From: Rhodopirellula sp.
Lineage (GTDB): Bacteria > Planctomycetota > Planctomycetia > Pirellulales > Thermoguttaceae
NCBI GenBank assembly: GCA_012728855.1
Contig: JAAYEH010000029.1
Location: 1 to 64,000, forward strand
Reading direction: 5' to 3'
Length of the DNA stretch: 64,000 bases
In this document: piece after piece, positions 54,861 to 63,963 of the stretch
Layout of the letters: each line of letters begins with the position of its first letter
Position numbering within the stretch: the stretch's first letter is position 1
Position numbers and translations under genes: made by a program
The notes under the pieces: model-generated
The model's input: only the letters and a program-made list of their open reading frames with translations
Database searches by the model: none
Told to the model about the DNA's origin: nothing

Positions 54861-55787
54861 TTATGATTCACGCGACCGCAGACGCTCTTGCAGGTCCGCC
54901 ACCATTGCCGACAGCTCGCTGATCGTTCGCTCGCGCAAACTCTCCGTGGAACTCGACTCTTCGCCGAGGAGCTGTTGGAGTATTTGAGTTTTCCCTACCA
55001 ATTCGCCTTTCTCCAGGCCTTTCTCCATGCCTTTCTCCAGGCCTTTCTCCAGGCCTTTCTCCATGCCTTCTTCCCGCGCGCTGTCCAATCCCCACTGATA
55101 GTCGCGCTGAGCCTTCAAACGCTGGTCGTACATCCTCCGGTCCTCCGTTTTCGCCGCGATCGCTTCGACCGCGGAAACCGCTTGCTGAAACTCGACTCCC
55201 GGCAACAATTCCCGCAACCGCTTCGGCTCGTACCGGTCCGCCAACAAGAAGAAGAACGCCCATTGCTCGATCGCCGCAGCGGAAGAGATCGTTCCCTCCT
55301 GCAAATGATACTTCGTTAATTCCACCGTGTGTACTTCGATGGAATCGGAAACCTCCATGTCGTGTTCCGGATCTGCCAACCGGAAACGGTGGTGAGGTAT
55401 CGTGTCGTCACGAAACAGTCTCTTGTCGAGCAAGCAAATCGAGATCGCTGACCGCAAATCAGCGTAACTCCGGCCGGGGCCGAGTTGATCCACGTACATC
55501 GTGCAGGCGTAGTAGACCAGTCGCTGCAAGAGCCCGGTGAAAACCGTAACCTGCATCTCGATGTTCAGCCATCGGCCGGCCGAATCGCGAGCCCGGACGT
55601 CCAGAACAACCAGCTTGTCGTCCGCAAAGTCCTGGTAGCTGAACGGATTGAGTATCTCGACGTGGACAATCGGATAGGCGAACCTCAGGATGGCGTTGAG
55701 CAGGCCGATCAGAACCGGGACGTTCTCCGGACTGCCGAAAACCTTCTTGAACACGAAATCGACGGTTGGTTTGATTCCCAGCAACAT
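54861..55787 (-). CDS. Rpn-family recombination-promoting nuclease / PD-(D/E)XK transposase-like
   Basis: 308 residues, start ATG at 55787. The N-terminal part matches the PDDEXK_2 (TIGR01784) family: LGIKPTVDFVFKKVFGSPEN, then LVVLDVRARDSAGRWLNIEM, with the Asp and Glu-x-Gln of the nuclease site. Rpn proteins cut DNA and promote RecA-independent recombination. The C-terminal region has tandem EKGLEKG and EKGMEKG units encoded by 12-base repeats (about 55008-55075). The gene has a weak ribosome site. It may be horizontally acquired. Confidence 0.82.
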   Translation of the reverse strand: MLLGIKPTVDFVFKKVFGSPENVPVLIGLLNAILRFAYPIVHVEILNPFSYQDFADDKLVVLDVRARDSAGRWLNIEMQVTVFTGLLQRLVYYACTMYVDQLGPGRSYADLRSAISICLLDKRLFRDDTIPHHRFRLADPEHDMEVSDSIEVHTVELTKYHLQEGTISSAAAIEQWAFFFLLADRYEPKRLRELLPGVEFQQAVSAVEAIAAKTEDRRMYDQRLKAQRDYQWGLDSAREEGMEKGLEKGLEKGMEKGLEKGELVGKTQILQQLLGEESSSTESLRERTISELSAMVADLQERLRSRES

Positions 55788-56453
55788 TGGACTGCGGCGT
55801 TGATTCCGGTTGACCGTTCGCTCCCGCCATGCATTGTACGATGGCCGTCCCTGGCCGTCCATCGCGCTCTATTTCGACTTTCGATGGTCGCCAACTCCTG
55901 CTCATAAATGATCCGCTCGACCTCATTCGGGGCCTGCTCGACGGGGAGAAATCGAGGGACAGGAAATCGAGGGACAGCATACCTGATTTCATCACTCGTC
56001 GACGGAGTCAAGTCTGCTGTCCCAGGAATTCCCTGTCCCAGGAGCGGATCGACGGGCGGCGCACGGGGCGTGCGAAGGATCGAGACCTCGATTTCCCGCG
56101 GCGGAGCGTGTCGCTTGAGGAGATTGACGCGGCCGTTGGTAGGCATTAGCTACTCCAGCAGCGGCTGGAAACTCTCCAGCAGCATCGCCTGGCCGGAAAA
56201 TCCGCTTGACAGTTCCCGCCGCAACGATCACCATGGCAACGCGTACGGAACACATGTACACATTCGATGACATCGGAAAGAAGGCGATGTTTGTCCGTCA
56301 ACTCGTCCGTCGGTTTGAATCGTGGAAGCCCGCGGCAAACAGGCGGTCGTAATTCCGGCATCGGAATGAATGGTATCAGCCGGCAGCTTGCGTGCCGTCG
56401 TTTTGCAAGGGCTTTTCAGCACCTTGACAGCCCCCACCGGAGGGTGTAAGATC
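55788..56453. other. gene-poor region with GGGACAG palindrome, upstream of polA
   Basis: An open frame on the minus strand (55709-56146) has no recognisable domain. Around 55956-56039 GGGACAG units are arranged as a broken inverted repeat (left GGGACAGGAAATCGAGGGAC; right TGCTGTCCCAGG then CCTGTCCC) and the left part is a direct duplication of GAAATCGAGGGACAG. A 39-residue frame at 56233 has no binding site. Confidence 0.4.
56424..56452 (+). promoter_or_regulatory. sigma-70-like promoter overlapping the polA start region
   Basis: TTGACA (56424-56429) is separated by 17 bases from TAAGAT (56447-56452). The last base lies one base before the ATG at 56454. If it is used, transcription would begin inside the annotated start, and translation would then begin at ATG 56523. 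Confidence 0.45.
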
Positions 56454-59351
56454 ATGGAGTCAGCTTGCACTCCACAGACGCAGGGCTCGTCTCGTCCTTC
56501 CCACTCTACCCCCAGCCAATCGATGGCTCGCAGCTCGGCGCAACGGTCGCTCTTCGACGACCTCCAGGAAACCGCGGAAAATGGCGCTGAGTTGCCCCGC
56601 GAAGCGGTCGTGACAGCGCCAGTGGAAGATCCGCCGCTGGCGGCGACTCTGGAGGGCAAATCGGTTTACGTGGTCGACTCCCATTCGCTGATCTACCAGG
56701 TTTTCCACGCTCTGCCCGAGATGTCGAGCCCCCGCGGCGAGCCGGTCGGCGCCGTCTTCGGTTTTGCGCGGGATCTGGTATTCCTGCTGGAGGAGAAGAA
56801 ACCGGACTACTTGTTTTGCGCCTTCGACATGCCGGGCAAGACTTTCCGGCACGAATTATTCGACCAGTACAAAATCCATCGACCGGCCATGCCCGCCGAA
56901 TTGGTGCCGCAGATCGCGTCGATCCGGCGATTGATCGACACCTTGGGGATCCCGGCGCTGGGTGTCGAGCGCTATGAGGCCGACGACGTGCTGGCCACGA
57001 TCGCCCGCGTCACGGAAGAATTGGGCGGCCGGTGCCTTCTGGTCACCGGCGACAAGGACTGCCGACAACTGATCACCGATCGAGCGAAGCTCTTCAATAT
57101 CCGCAAGAACCAGATCTTCGACGCCGAGTCGCTGCGGGAAGAATGGGGGATTTCACCCGCGCAGGTTGTCGATTTCCAGGCGTTGGTGGGCGACTCGACC
57201 GACAACATTCCCGGCGTTCCCTTGATCGGTCCCAAGCTGGCTCGCGAGCTGCTCGAAAAGTACCAGACGCTCGAGTCGGTCCTCGACCATGCCGGCGAAG
57301 TGTCGGGCGCCAAGCGGAAGCAGAACTTGATCGACTATCGTGAGCAAGCGATTCTCAGTCGTGAGCTGGCCAGGCTCAATGCCCGGACGCCGCTGCGGAT
57401 CGACTGGGACGCGGGACGAACCGGGCGGATCGACCTCGGCCGGGCTTTGGGTCTGTTTCGGGAGTTTGGGTTCCGTACCCTGGCCGAAAAAGTGGAGTCG
57501 CTGGCCGGAGAACAGACCGAAACGAAGCCGCCGCTCGAACCCAAGTATCACTTGGTTGATACCCCCGAAGCGCTGCAGGCATTCCTGACGGAACTCAAAC
57601 GACAGAAGCGGATTTCGGTCGACCTGGAAACCACCAGCGTCTCGCCGCGCCGGGCGGAAATCGTCGGCTATGCCTTCTCGTGGAACGAAAAGGAGGGATG
57701 GTACGTGGCGGTTCGCTCGCCGGCGGGCGAGGCGAGCCTCGATCCGCAAGCGACGCTGGAGACCTTACGCCCCGTGCTGGAAGACCCGGCTGTGGAGAAG
57801 ATCGGGCAGAACCTCAAATACGACATGATCGTGCTGCGATCGGCCGGCCTGCGGTTGGCCGGGGTCGCGTTTGACACGATGATCGCCAGTTACCTGCTCG
57901 ACGCCGGCGCGAGGAATCACAGCCTGGACGAACTGGCCAGGGCCTACTTGGGCCATACCACGGTCAAGATCACCGAGTTGATCGGCAGCGGCAAAAATCA
58001 GAAGCGAATGGACGAGGTGCCGACGGCGCAAGTGGCCGAGTACGCCGGCGAAGACGCGCTGGTGCCGATGCTGCTTCGCCCCATCCTCGCCGGGGAACTT
58101 TCAGAGGCGAATCTGGAAGCGTTGTTCCACGATCTCGAAGTGCCGCTGGTGGACGTACTGGTGGAAATGGAATACAACGGGATCAAGGTCGATGTCGAGC
58201 GGCTCGGCGAACTCAGCCGGCGATTCGGCCAACGGATGGCCGATCTGGAGCGGGAGATTCACGCGCTGGCGGGGCGGGAGTTCAATATCGGTTCCCCCAA
58301 GCAGCTCCAGCAGATCCTGTTTCACGAACTGCACCTGCCAGTGGTGAAGAAGACGAAAACCGGACCGAGCACCGATGCCGATGTGCTGGAGGAGCTGGCG
58401 CCGGTGCATCCGCTGCCGGCAAAAATCGTCGAATATCGCCAGTACGCGAAGCTGAAGAACACTTACGTCGATGCGCTGCCGGAGATGATCCATCCACGGA
58501 CCGGCCGGGTCCACGCCTCGTTCAACCAAGTGGTAACCGCTACGGGCCGATTGAGTTGCAACGATCCCAATCTTCAGAACATCCCGGTGCGGACGGAGCA
58601 AGGGCGGGAAATCCGCTCGGCCTTCGTCCCCGGCGACGCGGGCTGGCTGCTGCTGGCAGCCGACTACTCGCAGATCGAACTGCGGGTGCTGGCTCACTTC
58701 TGCGGGGACCAACGGCTTTGCGAGGCATTCGCCCGCGACGAAGACATCCACGCCCGCGTGGCAAGCCAGGTGTATGGAGTACCGCTGGATGAAGTGACGC
58801 CGCCAATGCGGCGCCAGGCGAAAGCGGTGAATTTCGGAGTGATTTACGGGCAGAGCGCGTTTGGGCTGGCTAGGCAACTTGGCATCGACAAGGGAGAAGC
58901 GGCGAAATTCATTGACGCCTATTTTGGGGGATACCCAGGGATCGAAGTGTTTTTGGAGAAAGTGCTGGCCGAGTGCCGGAAGAATGGATATGTTAGTACT
59001 ATTCTCGGACGTCGTCGCTCAATTCGCGGGGTCCGCGCCGAGGGCGGCCGTCAGAGAAACCTTGCCGAGCGGACCGCCATCAACACGGTGATCCAGGGGT
59101 CCGCCGCTGATCTAATCAAAGAGGCCATGATCGCGGTCTATCGCCGTATTACCCGGGAGCGGTTCTCCGCACGGCTGTTGCTGCAAATCCACGACGAGTT
59201 GTTGTTCGAGTGTCCGCCCGGCGAGCGCAACGCCTTGGCGGCAATGGTCATGACCGAGATGTCGAGTGTCCACCGGTTGAACGTCCCGTTGAAAGTCGAC
59301 GTGAAGGCGGGCGTCAACTGGGCCGACGCCGAACCGTGGACGGGGCCATGA
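56454..59351 (+). CDS. polA: DNA polymerase I
   Basis: 965 residues from ATG 56454 (GGAGGGTG 7-14 bases upstream). An unusual N-terminal tail of about 65 residues precedes the 5'-3' exonuclease (about 65-350, SVYVVDSHSLIYQVFHALPE, ERYEADDVLATIA, TGDKDCRQL). The 3'-5' proofreading domain (about 375-560) keeps its catalytic residues: VDLETT, LKYDMIV and YAGED. The polymerase has DYSQIELR (motif A), RRQAKAVNFGVIYG (motif B) and IHDELLFE (motif C). It fills gaps and removes RNA primers. ATG 56523 would give a tail 23 residues shorter. The stop overlaps coaE by ATGA. Confidence 0.96.
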   Translation: MESACTPQTQGSSRPSHSTPSQSMARSSAQRSLFDDLQETAENGAELPREAVVTAPVEDPPLAATLEGKSVYVVDSHSLIYQVFHALPEMSSPRGEPVGAVFGFARDLVFLLEEKKPDYLFCAFDMPGKTFRHELFDQYKIHRPAMPAELVPQIASIRRLIDTLGIPALGVERYEADDVLATIARVTEELGGRCLLVTGDKDCRQLITDRAKLFNIRKNQIFDAESLREEWGISPAQVVDFQALVGDSTDNIPGVPLIGPKLARELLEKYQTLESVLDHAGEVSGAKRKQNLIDYREQAILSRELARLNARTPLRIDWDAGRTGRIDLGRALGLFREFGFRTLAEKVESLAGEQTETKPPLEPKYHLVDTPEALQAFLTELKRQKRISVDLETTSVSPRRAEIVGYAFSWNEKEGWYVAVRSPAGEASLDPQATLETLRPVLEDPAVEKIGQNLKYDMIVLRSAGLRLAGVAFDTMIASYLLDAGARNHSLDELARAYLGHTTVKITELIGSGKNQKRMDEVPTAQVAEYAGEDALVPMLLRPILAGELSEANLEALFHDLEVPLVDVLVEMEYNGIKVDVERLGELSRRFGQRMADLEREIHALAGREFNIGSPKQLQQILFHELHLPVVKKTKTGPSTDADVLEELAPVHPLPAKIVEYRQYAKLKNTYVDALPEMIHPRTGRVHASFNQVVTATGRLSCNDPNLQNIPVRTEQGREIRSAFVPGDAGWLLLAADYSQIELRVLAHFCGDQRLCEAFARDEDIHARVASQVYGVPLDEVTPPMRRQAKAVNFGVIYGQSAFGLARQLGIDKGEAAKFIDAYFGGYPGIEVFLEKVLAECRKNGYVSTILGRRRSIRGVRAEGGRQRNLAERTAINTVIQGSAADLIKEAMIAVYRRITRERFSARLLLQIHDELLFECPPGERNALAAMVMTEMSSVHRLNVPLKVDVKAGVNWADAEPWTGP

Positions 59352-59977
59352 GTGCAGAGGCGCGCTTCGGCACGGCCATGCCGGTAATCGGCTTGTTGGG
59401 CGGCGTGGCGAGCGGAAAGAGCTTCGTCGCCGCCTCGCTGGCCGAGTGGGGCGCGGGAGTGCTCGATGCGGACCGCGCCGGCCACGAGGTGTTGGCGATG
59501 CCGGAAATAGCAGCCGCCGCGCGGCGGCGCTGGGGCGATGCGATCTTTGATGAATATGGACGGATTGATCGCAAGCGGCTGGGGCAGATTGTCTTCGCCC
59601 CGGCGCCCGGTGGCCCGCCCGAGCGGAAATATTTGGAACAGTTGACTCATCCCGAAATCGGGCGATTATTGATGCGGCAGGTCGAGGCATTGGCATCGCG
59701 GGGATGCCCTGCGGCCGTGTTGGACGCACCGCTATTGCTCGAAGCCGGATGGGAGAAGTTTTGCCGTCTGTTGGTGTACGTCGATGCGCCACGCCGGTTG
59801 CGGCTGGCCCGCGCGTTGGAACGAGGATGGAGCGAAAAGGAGTTTGCCTTGCGCGAGGACGCCCAGGAATCGTTGGACTTGAAGCGGAAGCGTGCCGATG
59901 CGACAATAGATAATTCCGGGTCTCCGGACCAGACTCGGACTCAACTTGAGTCGCTCTGGCACTCCCTCGTCGGCTGA
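59348..59977 (+). CDS. coaE: dephospho-CoA kinase
   Basis: 209 residues; the ATG overlaps the polA stop. P-loop IGLLGGVASGKS (13-24), the CoA-site DADRAGHEV, the lid RKYLEQLTHPEI, and DAPLLLEAGW. It adds phosphate to the 3'-hydroxyl of dephospho-CoA in the last step of CoA synthesis. The C-terminus ADATIDNSGSPDQTRTQL is typical of the family. PolA-coaE adjacency occurs in several bacterial lineages. Confidence 0.93.
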   Translation: MSAEARFGTAMPVIGLLGGVASGKSFVAASLAEWGAGVLDADRAGHEVLAMPEIAAAARRRWGDAIFDEYGRIDRKRLGQIVFAPAPGGPPERKYLEQLTHPEIGRLLMRQVEALASRGCPAAVLDAPLLLEAGWEKFCRLLVYVDAPRRLRLARALERGWSEKEFALREDAQESLDLKRKRADATIDNSGSPDQTRTQLESLWHSLVG

Positions 59978-60031
59978 ACCTCCCCGTAGCCCCACCCATC
60001 CCCGGCCGCAAACACCATTCCATCAAGCTTA

Positions 60032-60058
60032 TTGACAACCCCCCCTTCTGACTAAACT
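60032..60058 (+). promoter_or_regulatory. candidate rho promoter
   Basis: TTGACA (60032-60037), a 15-base C-rich spacer, and TAAACT (60053-60058), about 95 bases ahead of rho. The spacer is short, so it is only a candidate. A C-rich leader would also be a natural Rho binding region for feedback. Confidence 0.35.
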
Positions 60059-60153
60059 TTTTGTCGATCGCTCCTTCACTGAGCATTCACCTATTCACCC
60101 TCCACCGGCGCCTTCCGCGTGCCGGCCCGATTCCCTTTTCAGGAGTTATCGCC

Positions 60154-61617
60154 ATGACCGAACCTCGAGACGGAAAGCCCGGCGCGAAGACGCGCAAATA
60201 CGGTCCCGTCGCCCGGTCACAACCGGCGGACGATGGCAGCTATTCCTCCTACGACGACGAAGAGCCTCTTTCCTTGGCGGAAGAGCTGATCGATCGGCGG
60301 CATACGGTCGACGAGGACACCGATGAGCGCTACGAGCAGATCAAGCATTCGGGCGATACGCACATCGCCGCGCTTCAGAAGATGTCGATGTCCGAGTTGA
60401 TCGATGAGGCTCGCAAGGAGAACCTCAGCGACTACGCCGGCATGAAGCGGCAGGACTTGATCTTCCGAATCCTGAAGGAGCGGGTGAAGCTCAACGGGCT
60501 GATGTTCGGCGAGGGCACTCTTGAAGTGCTTCCCGACGGCTTCGGCTTTCTCCGCAGTCCGGACTACCATTACCTTTCCTGCCCGGACGACATCTACGTT
60601 TCCCCCAGTCAGATCCGGCGGTTCGGTTTGCGAACCGGCTCGACGGTGTCGGGGCAGATCCGGCCGCCAAAGGAGAATGAGCGCTACTTCGCTCTCTTAC
60701 GGGTCGAGGCGATCAACTACGACGAGCCCAATAACCTCTCGCAAAAAGTGTTTTTCGACGACCTCACGCCGCTGCACCCGGACGAACGGATCGTGATGGA
60801 GGACGGCAGCGGCGACGTCAACACGCGCGTGGTCGATATGATCGTGCCGGTCGGCTTCGGACAGCGCGGGCTGATCGTTAGTCCGCCGCGAGCCGGCAAG
60901 ACCATCCTGATGCAGAAGATGGCCCAGGCCGCTCTGCATAATTATCCCGACCTCTATGTCTTCATGCTGCTGATCGACGAGCGCCCCGAAGAGGTGACGG
61001 ACATGGAGCGCCAGGTCAAGGGGAAAAACTGCGAGGTAATCAGCTCAACCTTCGACGAGCCTTCCAGCCGGCATATCCAGGTGGCCGACATGGTGCTGGA
61101 AAAAGCGAAACGAATGGTCGAGTACGGCAAGAATGTGATGATCTTCCTCGATTCGATCACGCGTTTGGCGCGGGCGTGGAACGCCGAATGCCCGCACTCC
61201 GGCAAAATCCTCTCCGGCGGCGTCGACGCCAACGCGCTGCAGCGCCCCAAGCGGTTCTTCGGGTCGGCGCGCAAGGTGGAGGAAGGCGGTTCCTTGACGA
61301 TCCTGGCGACCGCGCTGATCGAGACGGGCAGCAAGATGGACGACGTGATCTTCGAGGAGTTCAAAGGGACCGGCAATTTGGAGATCCATCTCGACCGCCG
61401 CCTGGTCGACAAGCGGATTTGGCCGGCGATCGACATCAATCGCAGCGGCACGCGTCGCGAGGAAATGCTAATGGACCCGGAGGAACACCGCCGCGTCTGC
61501 ATCCTCCGCCGGGCGCTGAACGAAATGAACCCGCCGGAGGCGATGGAAATGCTCGTCAGTCGATTGGTGAAGACGAAATCCAACGCCGAATTCCTCATGA
61601 GCATGAACATGAAATAG
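60154..61617 (+). CDS. rho: transcription termination factor Rho
   Basis: 487 residues; AGGAG lies about 8 bases before the ATG at 60154. An acidic, low-complexity N-terminal extension (1-90) comes first, then the helical Rho-N domain ([20 protein letters not shown]), the cold-shock-like RNA-binding domain ([39 protein letters not shown]) and the hexameric ATPase with Walker A PPRAGKT, Walker B IFLDSITR, the Q-loop/R-loop region and [16 protein letters not shown]. It ends transcription by translocating along RNA. A hairpin repeat follows the gene. Confidence 0.97.
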   Translation: MTEPRDGKPGAKTRKYGPVARSQPADDGSYSSYDDEEPLSLAEELIDRRHTVDEDTDERYEQIKHSGDTHIAALQKMSMSELIDEARKENLSDYAGMKRQDLIFRILKERVKLNGLMFGEGTLEVLPDGFGFLRSPDYHYLSCPDDIYVSPSQIRRFGLRTGSTVSGQIRPPKENERYFALLRVEAINYDEPNNLSQKVFFDDLTPLHPDERIVMEDGSGDVNTRVVDMIVPVGFGQRGLIVSPPRAGKTILMQKMAQAALHNYPDLYVFMLLIDERPEEVTDMERQVKGKNCEVISSTFDEPSSRHIQVADMVLEKAKRMVEYGKNVMIFLDSITRLARAWNAECPHSGKILSGGVDANALQRPKRFFGSARKVEEGGSLTILATALIETGSKMDDVIFEEFKGTGNLEIHLDRRLVDKRIWPAIDINRSGTRREEMLMDPEEHRRVCILRRALNEMNPPEAMEMLVSRLVKTKSNAEFLMSMNMK

Positions 61618-61624
61618 GAGTCGT

Positions 61625-61691
61625 CGTGGGGCAGGTTTGCAGCCTGCCTTGCACCAGCGCGAAAACAGGCAGGCTACAAACCTGCCCCACG
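61625..61691. repeat. 24-bp inverted repeat between rho and ribH
   Basis: Arms at 61625-61648 (CGTGGGGCAGGTTTGCAGCC...) and 61668-61691 match with one difference, with a 19-base loop. It occupies almost all of the space between the two genes. It may be a transcription stop for rho or a dispersed hairpin; there is no U-tract. It does not look like an FMN riboswitch. Confidence 0.7.
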
Positions 61692-61707
61692 GTTGGGAAG
61701 GAGAAAC

Positions 61708-62211
61708 GTGAACGTCTACGAGGCAAACAGTGAAGCGGCCGAAGGCCGATTTGCGATCGTCGTGTCGAAATTCAACGACTCGATCACTTCCCGGCTGCTG
61801 GACGGCGCCGTGGAAACGCTCTCGCGGCGGGGCGTCAAGGATGATCACGTCGACGTCTTCCGGACCCCGGGGGCGTTCGAGATCCCAACCGTCGCCGGCC
61901 GTTTGGCGGAAAACGGGCGTTACGCGGCGGTCATCTGCCTGGGCGCGGTGATTCGCGGAGAGACGACGCACGATCAGCACATCAACCGCGCCGTCAGCAT
62001 GGCGCTGGCCGAGATCGGCGCGCGGACCGGTGTGCCGGTATTGTTCGGTGTGCTCACCTGCAACACCCTGGAGCAGGCGATCGCGCGATCCGGCGGGGAG
62101 GCGGGCACCCGCGGCAAGGACCGCCCGGACAGCCGCATCGGCAACAAGGGCGCCGATTGTGCCGAGGCCGCTCTGGAAATGGTCAATCTTCTAGCCAAAA
62201 TGCCGAGATAG
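61708..62211 (+). CDS. ribH: 6,7-dimethyl-8-ribityllumazine synthase
   Basis: 167 residues from GTG 61708, which has GGAAGGAG 5 bases upstream; the in-frame TTG before it would overlap the binding site. Lumazine synthase motifs: SKFND, VFRTPGAFEIPTVAGRL, CLGAVIRGETTHDQHIN (with catalytic His), PVLFGVLTCNTLEQAI and NKGADCAEAALEM. It condenses 5-amino-6-ribitylaminouracil with dihydroxybutanone phosphate in riboflavin synthesis, usually as a 60-mer or pentamer. It is followed by nusB, a common pairing. Confidence 0.95.
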   Translation: MNVYEANSEAAEGRFAIVVSKFNDSITSRLLDGAVETLSRRGVKDDHVDVFRTPGAFEIPTVAGRLAENGRYAAVICLGAVIRGETTHDQHINRAVSMALAEIGARTGVPVLFGVLTCNTLEQAIARSGGEAGTRGKDRPDSRIGNKGADCAEAALEMVNLLAKMPR

Positions 62212-62220
62212 CGAGTCACC

Positions 62221-62631
62221 ATGCCGCGCCGTAGCCGTGCCCGCGCCGTCGCCTTTCAAGTGCTGTTTCAGGACGATCTGAACCCGAAGGTCAACCCGGC
62301 GGTGGGCGACAGTCTGCTACGGCGGCGACTGCGATCGGACGAGCTGGTCGAATTCGCGCAGTCGCTGGTTGCCGGCGTGCGGCGGCACCGCGCCCAACTC
62401 GACAAACGCATCGAACAGACGGCGGCCAACTGGAGTCTGCACCGGATGGCCGCATCCGACCGCAACGTGCTGCGGCTGGGGGCCTTCGAAGTTCTCTATA
62501 CCGACACTCCCGTCCGCGTCGCCGTCAATGAGGCGGTGGAACTGGCCAAGCGCTTCGGCAGCGCGCAGTCGTCTCAGTTCGTCAATGGCATTCTGGACCG
62601 GCTGATGCAAGAAAGAGAGATCGAGCAATAA
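62221..62631 (+). CDS. nusB: transcription antitermination factor NusB
   Basis: 136 residues, 9 bases after ribH. All helical; RRSRARAVAFQVLFQDDLNP at the start and RNVLRLGAFEVLYTDTPVRV, AVNEAVELAKRFGSAQSSQF, VNGILDRL at the end are the family core. NusB binds boxA RNA with NusE (S10) for rRNA antitermination. It is translated one base apart from ftsY, forming a ribH-nusB-ftsY operon. Confidence 0.95.
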   Translation: MPRRSRARAVAFQVLFQDDLNPKVNPAVGDSLLRRRLRSDELVEFAQSLVAGVRRHRAQLDKRIEQTAANWSLHRMAASDRNVLRLGAFEVLYTDTPVRVAVNEAVELAKRFGSAQSSQFVNGILDRLMQEREIEQ

Positions 62632-62632
62632 C

Positions 62633-63553
62633 ATGGGCCTTTTCGACAAACTCAAGCAAGGGCTGAAGAAAACCTCCCAGTTGCTCAATACCGACGTTCG
62701 CGATCTGTTCAAGAGCGAAGGTCGGCTGATGGACGAGGATCTGCTCGACGAGATCTTCGCGACCCTCATCAAGACCGACATGGGCGTCGCGGCGGCCCAG
62801 CAGATCGTCGGCGACATTCGCGACCGTTTCCGGGCGCGTGTGGTCAAGTCGCCGGAGGTGGTGGAGGGGATCAAGGAGAAACTCAAGGACTTGATGAAGC
62901 AGCCGCCCGAGCCGATTCGATTCGCGGCGGCGGGGCCGACGGTGATCATGGTTTGTGGGGTGAACGGCTCGGGGAAGACGACATCGATCGCCAAGTTGTC
63001 GCACATGTTCCTGGCCGAGAACCGGCGGATCGTGCTCGGCGCGGCCGACACGTTTCGGGCGGCTGCCGTCGAGCAGTTGACGATCTGGGCGCAGCGACTG
63101 GGAACAGAAATCGTCACCGGCCCTCCCGGGAGCGATCCGGCCAGCGTGGCGCATCGGGCCGTCGCTCGCGCCATCGAAGTGGACGCCGACGTGTGTATCG
63201 TGGATACGGCCGGACGGCTGCAGACTCAACAGAACCTCATGCAGGAGTTGAGCAAGATCCACCGCGTGCTCGGCAAGCAGATCCCGGAAGCTCCGCACGA
63301 GGTGCTGTTGGTGCTCGACGCCACCACCGGACAGAACGGCATCAGCCAGGCAAAACACTTCACCGAGGCGGTCCAATGCACCGGCATCGTTCTGGCCAAG
63401 CTGGACGGAACCGCCAAAGGCGGTGTCGTCGTCGCCATCCGGCAGGAGGTGGGGCTGCCGGTCAAATACGTCGGCGTCGGGGAGAAGGCGGAAGACCTGG
63501 CTCTGTTCAATCCCGATGCGTTCGTCGATGCGATGTTTGAGGACGTCGGGTAA
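62633..63553 (+). CDS. ftsY: signal recognition particle receptor FtsY
   Basis: 306 residues. The acidic A domain of enterobacterial FtsY is missing; the protein begins with the amphipathic GLFDKLKQGLKKTSQLLNTD that can serve as membrane anchor. NG domain: G1 GVNGSGKTT, the I-box ADTFRAAAVEQL, G3 VDTAGR, G4 LAKLDGTAKGG, and the closing GVGEKAEDLALFNPDAFVDA. It receives SRP-bound ribosomes at the membrane. A tRNA gene lies on the other strand behind it. Confidence 0.96.
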   Translation: MGLFDKLKQGLKKTSQLLNTDVRDLFKSEGRLMDEDLLDEIFATLIKTDMGVAAAQQIVGDIRDRFRARVVKSPEVVEGIKEKLKDLMKQPPEPIRFAAAGPTVIMVCGVNGSGKTTSIAKLSHMFLAENRRIVLGAADTFRAAAVEQLTIWAQRLGTEIVTGPPGSDPASVAHRAVARAIEVDADVCIVDTAGRLQTQQNLMQELSKIHRVLGKQIPEAPHEVLLVLDATTGQNGISQAKHFTEAVQCTGIVLAKLDGTAKGGVVVAIRQEVGLPVKYVGVGEKAEDLALFNPDAFVDAMFEDVG

Positions 63554-63669
63554 TGCGCCCGATCCCTCGGCCCTTGTTGCCACAACCGCAGCCCTGGTGA
63601 AGCGGCCTCGCACGATGCGCGGGTTGCTCAGCCCGCCGCAACTCATTGCTGCGGCAGGCTTTTCGCAAG

Positions 63670-63744
63670 TCGGGGCGACTGGATTCGAACCAGCGACCTT
63701 CAGACCCCCAGTCTGACGCGCTAACCAGACTGCGCTACGCCCCG
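63670..63744 (-). tRNA. tRNA-Pro (anticodon GGG)
   Basis: The minus strand reads CGGGGCG as acceptor arm, TAGCGCAGTCTGGTTAGCGC as D arm, the anticodon stem TCAGA-TCTGA around loop CTGGGGG (anticodon GGG), and the T arm GCTGG-TTCGAAT-CCAGT with the acceptor complement CGCCCCG and discriminator A. 75 bases. The CCA end is not encoded and must be added by the CCA enzyme. Confidence 0.94.
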
Positions 63745-63882
63745 AACTACCCCCACGCGGCCGCCGCCAAAGCGATGGCGACCATGTTTTCAACTCTTCC
63801 AGTATCCCAAATCTGCCCGGGAAAGTCCAGGGGCCTTGCAGACCATCCCGCCACAAGAGTGGTGCGTGGGCTGGCAAAATCG

Positions 63883-63910
63883 TTGACAGCGCAAGGATTT
63901 CTGCTAGCTT
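63883..63910 (+). promoter_or_regulatory. sigma-70-like extended -10 promoter
   Basis: TTGACA (63883-63888), a 16-base spacer, and TAGCTT (63905-63910) preceded by TGC, giving an extended -10 form. It points toward a gene that starts beyond the right end of the window. Confidence 0.5.
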
Positions 63911-63943
63911 CGATCTGGCGGTGTTGCCCCGACGCATGAATAC

Positions 63944-63963
63944 GTCAGGCTTTCCAGCCTGAC
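63944..63963. repeat. short hairpin GTCAGGCT / AGCCTGAC
   Basis: 8-bp perfect stem with loop TTCC, 34 bases downstream of the promoter-like signal. It may lie in the 5' leader of the next gene or be a dispersed hairpin; no RNA family is recognised. Confidence 0.5.

Noticed and set aside
55709..56146. Minus-strand open frame of 145 residues upstream of the Rpn gene
   Set aside because: No domain, overlaps the Rpn start in another frame, and contains the repeated GGGACAG palindrome.
56233..56352. 39-residue plus-strand open frame ahead of polA
   Set aside because: No ribosome binding site and no recognisable features; could be real but cannot be supported.
61618..61707. FMN riboswitch in front of ribH
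   Set aside because: The gap is too short and is a simple inverted repeat; none of the RFN conserved boxes are seen.
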